64,000 nt of DNA, from contig JADJPF010000023.1 in the NCBI GenBank assembly GCA_016713405.1, positions 43,197 through 107,196 on the forward strand, read 5' to 3'. The stretch comes from Blastocatellia bacterium. Lineage in GTDB: Bacteria > Acidobacteriota > Blastocatellia > Chloracidobacteriales > JADJPF01. The notes beneath the pieces are model-generated. The model had not been told where the DNA came from. It saw only the letters and a program-made list of their open reading frames with translations, and did not search any database. Shown here one piece after another: positions 27,671 through 35,478 of this stretch. Within the stretch, counting starts at the first letter, position 1. The number at the start of each line of letters is the position of its first letter. Both the position numbers and the translations under genes were made by a program.

Positions 27671-28858
27671 TTACTTATTTGTTTTTAGAAATTGGCAAGC
27701 AATACGTTTTAACATTTCTACGCCTATGGGCAATGCTTCTTCATCAAAATTAAAAAATGGGCTATGGTGTGGATGAATTAAGCCTTTTTCAGAATTTTGA
27801 GAACCAACAAAAAAGAAACATCCAGCAACATTAGATAGAAAATAAGCCATATCTTCACCTGCCATAGTTCGGGCCCGGTCATCAGAAATAACATTTTCTT
27901 TTCCAACTACTTCTGCTGCAATTTGTCGTACAAACTCAGCCATATCAGGGTTATTAATTGTTGGAGGCCCAAGGCGTTCATATTCAATATAACATTCTGC
28001 ACCTAGAGCTTTTGCGGTGCTAATAACTACTTGCTCAAATAGGTCAGGAATCTTTTCATAAGCTTCTTGGCTAAATGTGCGTATTGTGCCGCGAAGTTCT
28101 GCTGTTTCTGCAATCACGTTAAAGGCTTGACCCGCATGAAAACTGCCTATAGTAACTACGGCTGAATCCAATGGGTTAATATTACGAGCAACTATACTTT
28201 GTAGCATATTGACAATTTGACAAGCTGCTAAAATTGCATCTACGGTTTGATGTGGCATTGCTCCATGTCCGCCACGACCTTTAACTACTAAAGAAAACTC
28301 ATCTACTGAAGCCATAACAGCACCAGTAATTACACCAATTTGGCCTACAGGCAAACCATTCCATAAATGTAGTCCAAAAGCAGCATCTACTTTTGGATTC
28401 TCTAAGACACCCTGTTCAATCATCCTTAAAGCACCGTTTCCGCCTTCTTCCCCAGGTTGAAAAACTACTTTTAATTGACCTGATAGATCGTTAGTTAACG
28501 GTACTAGCTGTTTAGAAGCAGTAAGTAAAGCTGCCATATGTCCATCGTGTCCACACGCATGCATTACTCCTTTATGTGAAGAGCAATAATCTAAAAGGTT
28601 TTCTTCTGCTACAGGCAAAGCGTCCATATCGGCTCTAAGCATTAGGCAGGGGCCAGGTTTACCACTATTAATTAACCCTACTACACCAGTTTGAGCAATA
28701 TTAGTTTCTACTTTGTAGCCAAAACTAGTTAACTTTTTAGCTATAAACTCAGCACTCTTTTTTTCTTCAAATTTTAATTCTGGGTGTTTATGAAACCATC
28801 GACGGTTAGAAATTAATTCTGATTTGTCGTCAGGGGAAATACTTACAGCTAATGTCAT
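27671..28858 (-). CDS. M20 family metallo-amidohydrolase (hippurate/N-acyl-amino acid hydrolase type)
   Basis: 395 residues. The family motif HKHPELKFEEKKSAE is at about 24, followed by metal ligands in MHACGHDGHMAALL, the carboxylates in FQPGEEGGNGALRM, a dimerisation domain GRGGHGAMPHQTVDA, and near the end HPHHSPFFNFDEEAL. These match the M20D subfamily (amidohydrolases acting on N-acyl or indole-conjugated amino acids, or carboxypeptidase Ss1). It probably binds two metal ions in the cytoplasm; no signal peptide. Substrate cannot be told from sequence. AGGAAC precedes the ATG. Confidence 0.9.
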   Translation of the reverse strand: MTLAVSISPDDKSELISNRRWFHKHPELKFEEKKSAEFIAKKLTSFGYKVETNIAQTGVVGLINSGKPGPCLMLRADMDALPVAEENLLDYCSSHKGVMHACGHDGHMAALLTASKQLVPLTNDLSGQLKVVFQPGEEGGNGALRMIEQGVLENPKVDAAFGLHLWNGLPVGQIGVITGAVMASVDEFSLVVKGRGGHGAMPHQTVDAILAACQIVNMLQSIVARNINPLDSAVVTIGSFHAGQAFNVIAETAELRGTIRTFSQEAYEKIPDLFEQVVISTAKALGAECYIEYERLGPPTINNPDMAEFVRQIAAEVVGKENVISDDRARTMAGEDMAYFLSNVAGCFFFVGSQNSEKGLIHPHHSPFFNFDEEALPIGVEMLKRIACQFLKTNK

Positions 28859-29212
28859 TAAATGTTCCTGCTTTATTAGTTATTTCTTTGGAGAAAATAT
28901 TAACCAAACTAGCCAAAATTAAGCAACCCATTGTCAGACAAATTTAAGTAAATGAGTAGCCTGGCAAATTAATCTAGGTAGTTTCTAGCTTATTTTGTTG
29001 TAATAAAGCTATTTCTTGACCATAACGTAACAGCAATGTTAAAATCCATTAGTGATTCGCTCTTCTTAAATTAACAGCGTTTTCCATCTATTTCAAATTA
29101 CTGAAAATCTAATGGTTGGTGAGCCTGCGAAAATTTTTCAAGAATAAATATATGATCTTCACAGTAAAATTTTTTTTCTCAAGTTTTGTTTTTATTTATA
29201 GGGAGGTGTTTT
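28859..29212. other. Intergenic region upstream of the CarD-like gene
   Basis: 354 bp without a supportable gene. It lies between divergent genes, so it should hold the promoters of the M20 hydrolase and the CarD gene. I see no strong hairpin, RNA gene or repeat. The GGGAGGTG ribosome site of the CarD gene is at its end (29201-29208). Confidence 0.5.
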
Positions 29213-29737
29213 GTGTTATTTAATATTGGGGAAAAAGTCGTCTATCCTAATCATGGTGTTGCAACTATTGAACAAATAACTACTAGATATATGGATGGTG
29301 CGGATAACCAGTTTTATCACTTACGCCTTTCTGCTACTAACTCTGTTGTAATGGTGCCAATTAATAATGCCAAACAAGTTGGACTCAGAATGCCAATTGC
29401 TAAAAATCAATGTGAACAACTATGGAAACTTCTAAGCGATAATTTTTCTGAACCTCCAGCAGATTGGAAAGATCGCTTTAAGGATTTTTCTGATAAAATG
29501 CGTACAGGTGATATATTTTTTGTAGCAGAAATCTTAAAAAATCTAACTTACTTAAGTAAAGCTAAACCTTTGTCTTTTCGTGAAAAAAGAATGCTAGAAA
29601 GAGCTAAGTTTCTAGTTGTCAGTGAATTAGCAATTGTTTCAGTCTCTTCTGAAAAAGAAGTCTCAGATCAAGTTGACAATGCGTTAAATAGAGCTTGCGT
29701 TAAACATGAAAGTAAGCATATGCATGCTTTTGCATAA
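29213..29737 (+). CDS. CarD-like transcriptional regulator
   Basis: 174 residues from GTG 29213, chosen because GGGAGGTG ends five bases upstream and the protein then begins at the conserved FNIGEKVVYPNHGVATIEQI. This N-terminal Tudor-like domain binds RNA polymerase beta. The C-terminal helical domain (about 75-160) includes the segment DRFKDFSDKMRTGD, the LSFREKRMLERAK region and a final helix; it binds DNA at the upstream edge of the -10 element. CarD proteins stabilise open complexes, notably at rRNA promoters. The length and domain order are normal for Acidobacteria and Myxobacteria. The C-terminal His/Lys-rich tail HESKHMHAFA is unusual but short. Confidence 0.9.
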   Translation: MLFNIGEKVVYPNHGVATIEQITTRYMDGADNQFYHLRLSATNSVVMVPINNAKQVGLRMPIAKNQCEQLWKLLSDNFSEPPADWKDRFKDFSDKMRTGDIFFVAEILKNLTYLSKAKPLSFREKRMLERAKFLVVSELAIVSVSSEKEVSDQVDNALNRACVKHESKHMHAFA

Positions 29738-29770
29738 GTAATGTTTTTGTAACTAAAGAATAAACGTCCT

Positions 29771-29808
29771 AGCTAAAGTGAATTTTAAGCTTAAATAAAT
29801 CTTTAGCT
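29771..29808 (+). terminator. Terminator of the CarD-like gene
   Basis: AGCTAAAG and CTTTAGCT form an eight-base stem around an AT-rich loop and are followed by TTTTTAATATATG. It starts 34 bases after the CarD stop. Confidence 0.6.
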
Positions 29809-29827
29809 TTTTAATATATGTCTATAA

Positions 29828-29869
29828 CAAGGAAAATAATATGCCAATGTTACGGTATTATTTTCCTTG
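29828..29869. promoter_or_regulatory. Strong 14-bp hairpin upstream of the cyclase gene
   Basis: CAAGGAAAATAATA and its exact complement at 29856-29869 enclose a 14-base loop. It follows a terminator-like hairpin and lies 65 bases before the next ATG. It could be a second terminator or a 5'-UTR structure; there is no long T run after it. Confidence 0.45.
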
Positions 29870-29933
29870 CTTTAATTTAATTAAAATAAATATTTAGTGG
29901 AGGCAGTACAGTAATTTTGTACTAGTAAAACTA

Positions 29934-30554
29934 ATGAAAATTTATGACGTTTCAGTGCCAATTAGCCCTGAAATGCCAGTTTATCCAGGTGATCCTAAGA
30001 TAGACATTCATTTAAGAGAAAGTATAGCTAAAGGCGGTGTTTGTAATGTTAGCTCTATTTCTCTTGGTTCTCATACAGGCACACATATAGACCCACCTTA
30101 TCATTTTATTGAAACAGGAATTAAAGTAGACCAAATACCACTTAATTTATTAATTGGACGCACTCGTGTTGTAGAAATCCCTTCAGCTAAAATTGATAAA
30201 AATGTGCTTAAGGAAATAGATTTAGGCGATTGTGTAAGGTTAATCTTTAAGACCCGGAACTCTTATTTATGGAGTAACAAAAATTTTGTCACCGATTATG
30301 TTTATGTAACACCTGATGCCGCAGAAATTTTGGTTGAGTCAGGAATTAAGCTTGTAGGGATTGATTATTTATCGATTGAGCAATATGGATCTACTAACTA
30401 CCAAACCCATAAAACCTTGCTTGGAAGCGGTGTAATAATAATTGAAGGGCTAAATTTAGCAGAAGTTGAAGCAGGGGATTATGAAATGATTTGCCTACCA
30501 TTAAAAATAGAAAATGCTGATGGTGCGCCAGCACGCGTTATTTTACGGGGTTAG
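29934..30554 (+). CDS. Cyclase/kynurenine-formamidase family metal hydrolase
   Basis: 206 residues. The opening IYDVSVPISPEMPVYPGDP and the metal-binding motif SLGSHTGTHIDPPYHF are hallmarks of the Cyclase_2/KynB family (HxGTHxDxPxH). KLVGIDYLSIEQ and GLNLAEVEAGDYEMICLPL are also conserved. Family members hydrolyse N-formylkynurenine, isatin or similar amides using zinc. No other kynurenine pathway gene is near; the next gene, nine bases on, is a KDPG aldolase, so a catabolic role is possible. The reaction cannot be fixed from sequence. Confidence 0.85.
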   Translation: MKIYDVSVPISPEMPVYPGDPKIDIHLRESIAKGGVCNVSSISLGSHTGTHIDPPYHFIETGIKVDQIPLNLLIGRTRVVEIPSAKIDKNVLKEIDLGDCVRLIFKTRNSYLWSNKNFVTDYVYVTPDAAEILVESGIKLVGIDYLSIEQYGSTNYQTHKTLLGSGVIIIEGLNLAEVEAGDYEMICLPLKIENADGAPARVILRG

Positions 30555-30563
30555 TTGGAATTT

Positions 30564-31208
30564 ATGATAGATTTTTCCATCTTAAGTGTTATTGAACGTC
30601 ATAAAATTTTTGCCATAATAAAAACCGACTCAGCAGAAACAGCATTAAAAGCAGCAGAAGCGGCGGTTGTTGGAGGGTTAAAATTAATAGAAATCTCTCT
30701 TACAACTTCTGGAGCCGTTAGGGTTATTTCTGATTTGCGCCGTAAATATGGAGATGCTATTAGGGTTGGTGCTGGAAATGTAATTTCTATTGATATGGCA
30801 GATCGAGCAATTAAAGGTGGAGCGCAATTTATTTCCTCTCCTCATACAAATGCTAATATTATTGAATTTTCTATTAGCAAAAAAACTTTTCCTATAGCTG
30901 GTGCTGCTACTCCTACAGAAATTTTGTCTGCATGGGATTTTGGAGTCCCTTTAATTAAAGTTTTTCCTGTTTATACTCTTGGAGCTTCCTCTTATATTCA
31001 CACCTTAAAAGAATCTATGCCAGAAGTTAGACTTCTACCAACTAGCGGCGTTACTATTAATAATGTAAAAGATTTTCTACAATCAGGGGCTTTTGCTGTA
31101 GGAGTTGGCGGTAGTATATTTAGATTAGCAGATATTAATAATGATAATTATGCTAGTATTGCAGAACGCTCACGCACTTTAATTAAAGAAGTTGAGAGTA
31201 TAAGCTAA
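30564..31208 (+). CDS. eda: 2-dehydro-3-deoxy-6-phosphogluconate/4-hydroxy-2-oxoglutarate aldolase
   Basis: 214 residues from ATG 30564; a TTG nine bases earlier, directly after the previous stop, is less likely. The TIM-barrel class I aldolase motifs are present: the Glu in LKLIEISLTTSGA, VGAGNVISIDMADRAI, the Schiff-base lysine region FGVPLIKVFPVYTLGASSYI, and LPTSGVTINNVKDFLQSGAFAVGVGG. It splits KDPG to pyruvate and glyceraldehyde-3-phosphate in the Entner-Doudoroff pathway or cleaves hydroxyoxoglutarate. The lysine aligns in IKVFP as expected. Probably co-transcribed with the cyclase-family gene just upstream. Confidence 0.9.
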   Translation: MIDFSILSVIERHKIFAIIKTDSAETALKAAEAAVVGGLKLIEISLTTSGAVRVISDLRRKYGDAIRVGAGNVISIDMADRAIKGGAQFISSPHTNANIIEFSISKKTFPIAGAATPTEILSAWDFGVPLIKVFPVYTLGASSYIHTLKESMPEVRLLPTSGVTINNVKDFLQSGAFAVGVGGSIFRLADINNDNYASIAERSRTLIKEVESIS

Positions 31209-31219
31209 GTAGCTGTTTA

Positions 31220-31900
31220 TCAATGGTTTATCTCTGTCACTAAAGATGTATAGGCTTGAGTTAGATCAGTTTCAATTGCCTTCCAATCCTCTTCTGTTAC
31301 TTTACCTAATTCTTGTTGGTTGTCTCGATAAAGCATTGCTTTTGTACGAGCCTCAGCATAAGAGTTAAGCTTATTTATTTCAACACCATAAAATTTTGCT
31401 GAAGTTTCAGCAATTGCATTAACCAAAGCTTGCTCACCATAGGTTTTTCTTTCTCTATGAACAATCCACCATTCTAGCTCTAATTTAGCTAATTCTTGAG
31501 TATTACTAGACATATTACCTATATGATTTATTGATGCAAAATAATTTTGTAAATAGGGAATAGCTTTTTCATAATCAGCACGGCTTTTTCCTTCCTTAAA
31601 AGCAAAAGCGGCTTTTGCTGCATAATAAGCAGTTAGATTAGCTTGCCAAAATGGTAATTTATTTTGTTCTCTAAGCATTATTACTAGTAAATAGTAAAGT
31701 TCAGCAGGTTTTTTATCATAATAGGCACGCCACATTTTAGTTTCTAGCTGTGCAATTACTACAGGGTTAAATTTACGTAAATTAGCTGACCAGGGCCATA
31801 AAAATCTATTAATATCCAAATAATCAACAAGCTAGCAATGGATAAAAAAATTTTTTAGTAAAAGAGTTTTTTTAGGAGTAAAAAATTTCTTTTCTGACAT
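31220..31900 (-). CDS. Unknown membrane-anchored protein, one frameshift
   Basis: The open frame 31220-31819 lacks a start signal. Upstream in another frame is MSEKKFFTPKKT followed by a hydrophobic run SIASLLIIWILIDF. One more T in the run at 31800-31804 joins them as ILIDFLWPWSANLRKF. ATG 31900 lies four bases after the stop of the PATAN-J gene, which supports it. The joined protein is about 226 residues with one N-terminal membrane helix and a helical domain rich in Trp and Tyr (MWRAYYDKKPAELYYLL, LELEWWIVHRERKTYG). I do not recognise the family; position suggests it works with the PATAN-J protein. Confidence 0.6.
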
Positions 31901-31904
31901 ATTC

Positions 31905-33734
31905 TTAAATACTACTTAAACCACGCATAAATTCTTCAGCTTCTGCTGGATTACAATAATTAGCTAACTCATTGATAAAATTTGGGTAAAAGTTAGCACC
32001 ATCAAAGTCTTCTATAAGCTGAGATTGCTCTGCTTGTTTTATTAAAGTTATTACTCTTAATAAAATTATAGGTATCGGCCACCCCATAACGCTAGACTTA
32101 TTTCTTGCCCAATTAATAATAGTTTCTACTAACTCTTTTTGGCTAATGGTTGTTGGAGGTTTGGTACGTAGTAGTTTTGATAGAGCATCAGAAGTAAAAA
32201 GAGGTGCGCGGCGATCATCAAAATAATCTAACATTTCGCTAATAGCCTGGTCTGCTCCCATATTCTTTTTTTGCAGTGCTGCAAATGGGTTTTTATCTTT
32301 TTCCCCTTTATAGTCAAGTTCATCAGAAACAGCACGAGTTATAGAACTTCGTTTAGAGGCTTGTAGCTGTGCTAATGGGTTAATAGCAGGATTTACAGAT
32401 GGATTATTACTAGGTTGATAATAACCCTGTTGTGGTTGAGGCGGCTGATAATTATTTGGCGTAGCATAGCCGGGTTGAGGAGGAACTTGTTGTACTGCGC
32501 CGGTTTGCCAGATATTTCTTGCTGCACCGGTTTGTAACCTAGTATTAGGTAAAGGTGCATTAGGTGTTTGAGGGGCAAAAGGTGATGGCATTTGCGGTTG
32601 CATAGGTTGTTGCATAGATTGTTGTGGGTAATAGCCTTGGCCTGGCATACCATAACCCATCATAGGTTGTTGCATCTGAGGTTGTAAGGGTGGAGGCATT
32701 GTATTTGGAGCGGGCATTATAGGTTGCATAGCTTGTGGAGGTGGAGCAACTGGAGCAGTACGAATATAATTGTAACTTTCATTAATAGAGTTAAAAATTA
32801 TTTCAATTTCAGTTTTTAGCTGTTGAGGTGCATTAGCAAATTTATCTGGATGGAAACGTGTAGCTAATTGTAGGTATGCTTCATAAACTTCATTTATATT
32901 ATTTTGTGGTTGTACTCCAAGTATTGCCCTTGGATCACGGGACATAATTCTTTGTCTTATTGCTTCAAATTCTGTAGGTGTAATATCTGTGCCAGGGAAA
33001 ATAGGTTGTTCTTGTTGAGCAGGCTCATCTACTTGTTCAAGCATTCCTATTACTAATAATCCATAAATAGATTGTAGAATTTTTTCAGGTCTATCTTTAG
33101 AATTTACTAGTAGTTTTAATATATCTATCGGCTCTTTAGCCATATTCATTAAACTTAGTTCTACAGGATTAAAGGCTATGGCCTGGATTTTAGAGCGACC
33201 TGTAGTTGTTGTATGTAGCCATTTAGATGCTGATCCTATACCTTTTCTAATTACATCAAAATCGTTAAGCCTACGTATTCCTTCTAGGATAATTGTTGGA
33301 GTAGAAAATTTCATTTTTAGCTCATCTGGAGCTAAATTTTCACCAGTATTAAATTGAAAATTGCCTGTTTTCCAATTAAAAACAGAATAAATAATATCTA
33401 TAAATTGTAGGGTGACATAATTAACTAACTCTCTTTCGCTAAGTATGCCAAATTCAACTAATGCACGTCCTACCCTTTGTCCTGAAGGAAGTTGGGTGAA
33501 GAACTGTTCTAATTGTTGACGTGTTAATTTATTATAACGGACTAAAGTTTCACCAATTCGGTCTTCGGGTTGGTTGCTAGAAGCAAAAACAACTTGTCCA
33601 CGTTCAAAACAGACATGTTTTTCTAGATTAGCGGTTTCTACTGTAGCTTTTGCTATTAATTCACCGCTTCGACGTTCATTATAAATAACTCGTAGGATTT
33701 CTGGAAAAGGGGTTGTTAAAAGTGAGCCTTGCAT
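31905..33734 (-). CDS. PATAN (DUF4388) and J-domain protein with Gln/Pro-rich linker
   Basis: 609 residues. The PATAN domain (about 1-115) opens MQGSLLTTPFPEILRVIYNE and has FASSNQPEDRIGETLVRYNK, closely similar to the paralogue at 25164. The J-like domain at about 268-325 holds ILGVQPQNN and TRFHPDKF with HPD. A low-complexity Gln/Pro/Met/Tyr-rich linker spans about 330-460. The C-terminal part (about 475-609) is helical and lacks the TPRs of the paralogue. It is cytoplasmic. It is followed four bases later by a small membrane-anchored protein gene. Confidence 0.8.
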   Translation of the reverse strand: MQGSLLTTPFPEILRVIYNERRSGELIAKATVETANLEKHVCFERGQVVFASSNQPEDRIGETLVRYNKLTRQQLEQFFTQLPSGQRVGRALVEFGILSERELVNYVTLQFIDIIYSVFNWKTGNFQFNTGENLAPDELKMKFSTPTIILEGIRRLNDFDVIRKGIGSASKWLHTTTTGRSKIQAIAFNPVELSLMNMAKEPIDILKLLVNSKDRPEKILQSIYGLLVIGMLEQVDEPAQQEQPIFPGTDITPTEFEAIRQRIMSRDPRAILGVQPQNNINEVYEAYLQLATRFHPDKFANAPQQLKTEIEIIFNSINESYNYIRTAPVAPPPQAMQPIMPAPNTMPPPLQPQMQQPMMGYGMPGQGYYPQQSMQQPMQPQMPSPFAPQTPNAPLPNTRLQTGAARNIWQTGAVQQVPPQPGYATPNNYQPPQPQQGYYQPSNNPSVNPAINPLAQLQASKRSSITRAVSDELDYKGEKDKNPFAALQKKNMGADQAISEMLDYFDDRRAPLFTSDALSKLLRTKPPTTISQKELVETIINWARNKSSVMGWPIPIILLRVITLIKQAEQSQLIEDFDGANFYPNFINELANYCNPAEAEEFMRGLSSI

Positions 33735-33906
33735 ATAATTTTTTAGCCTGATTTTTTGAGAGTTAATAAATTTGATAATACTTTGCTAACTAACTAATTG
33801 CAAGAACAAGAACATACTAAAAATAAACATATAAATAAAATACAAGTAGTTAAGTATTTTTGATGTTAAACATTAAACTAGATCAATAATAATTTTTGAG
33901 GAAAAA

Positions 33907-34196
33907 ATGGATCTTAAAAACTTTATAACCATCTTTATAACAGTTTTTATTGCTGAACTAGGCGATAAAACCCAGCTAGCTACAATGCTTTTTGCTTCTG
34001 GGCAAAATGTTAACCGCTGGGTGTTTTTTTTGCTTCTGCTCTAGCCTTAGTAACTACTTCTGCTTTAGGAGTACTGGCTGGCAGCCTAATTTCAAAATAC
34101 TTAAATGAAAAATACCTTTCTATAATTGCTGGGGTCGGTTTTATATTAGTTGGATCTTGGACTTTGATTAAGGTATTTTACTTGGAAAAAAGATAA
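33907..34196 (+). CDS. GDT1/TMEM165 (UPF0016) family transporter, one frameshift
   Basis: The first part reads MDLKNFITIFITVFIAELGDKTQLATM, containing the family motif E-x-G-D-K-[TS]. The second, in another frame, reads FASALALVTTSALGVLAGSLISK and ends LVGSWTLIKVFYLEKR. One more T in the T8 run at 34024-34031 joins them into 96 residues, a half-size single-repeat protein. Bacterial members of this size form dimers and export manganese or calcium. TGAGGA lies six bases before ATG. Both halves are well conserved, so sequencing error is the likelier cause of the break. Confidence 0.75.
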
Positions 34197-34210
34197 GACT
34201 CTTAAATTTC

Positions 34211-35335
34211 TTAGTTTTGCTGGTAATTACGGTCTTTCCAAACTACTCCACGACTACTAATAATTGAGTAAATAGAATTACAACTAATTGCTAGCATTAC
34301 TATTATTGCAACAGGATGTAGCAAAACGCTATAAATTCGATAGCTATGACGCTTTAGTAAAATAATCCTTAGTAAATAAACTAGTAATATTTGAAAAATA
34401 GTAATAAAAAGTACAGTTTTTGTTGCTATTAATAATGCTATAAAAGGCCAAATATAAATTATTAAATTAAAAATAATAAAGCCTATTAGCTTAATAATTG
34501 AATAAGAAAAAGAAGCAAAGAAATTTTTAGTAAACCCTTTCCATAGTTCTGATAATGTTTGATACATTTGGCAAGATAAAAGTAGCGTTCCATCAGCTAC
34601 AACTAATTTTTTGTTTGCTTTTTTTACAGCTTTTGCTAAATCTAAATCTTCAACAATAGAGCTTGCCACGCTCTTAGGACCATTGATTGCTTGGTAAGCA
34701 GATCGATTAAATAATAAAAATTGCCCTATGGCCGCAGAAATAGACTCGGTTTTAGTTCTACTTAAAAAAAATCCAGGAAATAAAGTATAAAAGATAAAGT
34801 AAAGTAGCGGCATCATTATTTGGGTGCTAGTTGTAGGAGCTAATTGCTTTGGTAATAAAGATAGTAAATCTGCCTTTTCTTTAGTTGCAAAAACTACACT
34901 AGCTGAAATTGCTGTAGGGGTGTAACGTGTATCAGCATCAGTAAAAAGTAACCAATCTCCGTTTGCCACGTCTGATAACTGATGACAAGCCCAGGACTTT
35001 CCCACCCAACCTTTAGGCAGTTTTTGACCTGTAATTAATTTTATTCTCTTGTCTGTTTCTGCTAATTTAGCAACTTGTTTGCTAGTGTCGTCTGTGCTTT
35101 CATCGTCAAGCACTAAGATTTCTAAATTAGAATAAGTTTGATTTTGAAGCGATATTAAACAATCAGTAATATTATTAGCTTCATTACGGGCAGGAATCAA
35201 AACAGAAACTAAAAGTTCCTCTGATTCTACTTTGAGTGTTGGTAAAACTAGCTTTATTGTTAAGTAATTAGTAAAAAAATTTATTGTAACTAATAGTAAT
35301 AATACAAGTAAGCAAATTTGCAAATTTAATAGCAT
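34211..35335 (-). CDS. Membrane glycosyltransferase family 2
   Basis: 374 residues from ATG 35335 (a TTG 12 bases upstream is possible). One N-terminal membrane helix is followed by a GT-A domain: VLIPARNEANNITDCL, LVLDDESTDDT, the metal-binding DADTRYT, and then several membrane helices at about 160-180 and 255-345. The layout matches the CrtQ/HpnB-like GT2 group that glycosylates lipids such as carotenoids or hopanoids. Acceptor unknown; no carotenoid genes are near. It converges on the GDT1 gene, stops separated by 14 bp. Confidence 0.8.
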   Translation of the reverse strand: MLLNLQICLLVLLLLVTINFFTNYLTIKLVLPTLKVESEELLVSVLIPARNEANNITDCLISLQNQTYSNLEILVLDDESTDDTSKQVAKLAETDKRIKLITGQKLPKGWVGKSWACHQLSDVANGDWLLFTDADTRYTPTAISASVVFATKEKADLLSLLPKQLAPTTSTQIMMPLLYFIFYTLFPGFFLSRTKTESISAAIGQFLLFNRSAYQAINGPKSVASSIVEDLDLAKAVKKANKKLVVADGTLLLSCQMYQTLSELWKGFTKNFFASFSYSIIKLIGFIIFNLIIYIWPFIALLIATKTVLFITIFQILLVYLLRIILLKRHSYRIYSVLLHPVAIIVMLAISCNSIYSIISSRGVVWKDRNYQQN

Positions 35336-35478
35336 AAATAAAAACAATTTTAGATTAGTAGGCGAAAATTTGACAAAATAGCAATGCTAATCTATAGTGT
35401 GGAAATTTTACAAGTAAAGTTAAATAATTAAAAATTAATATTTAACTGTGCAAATCTTTTAAGTCATTTGTTTTGATT

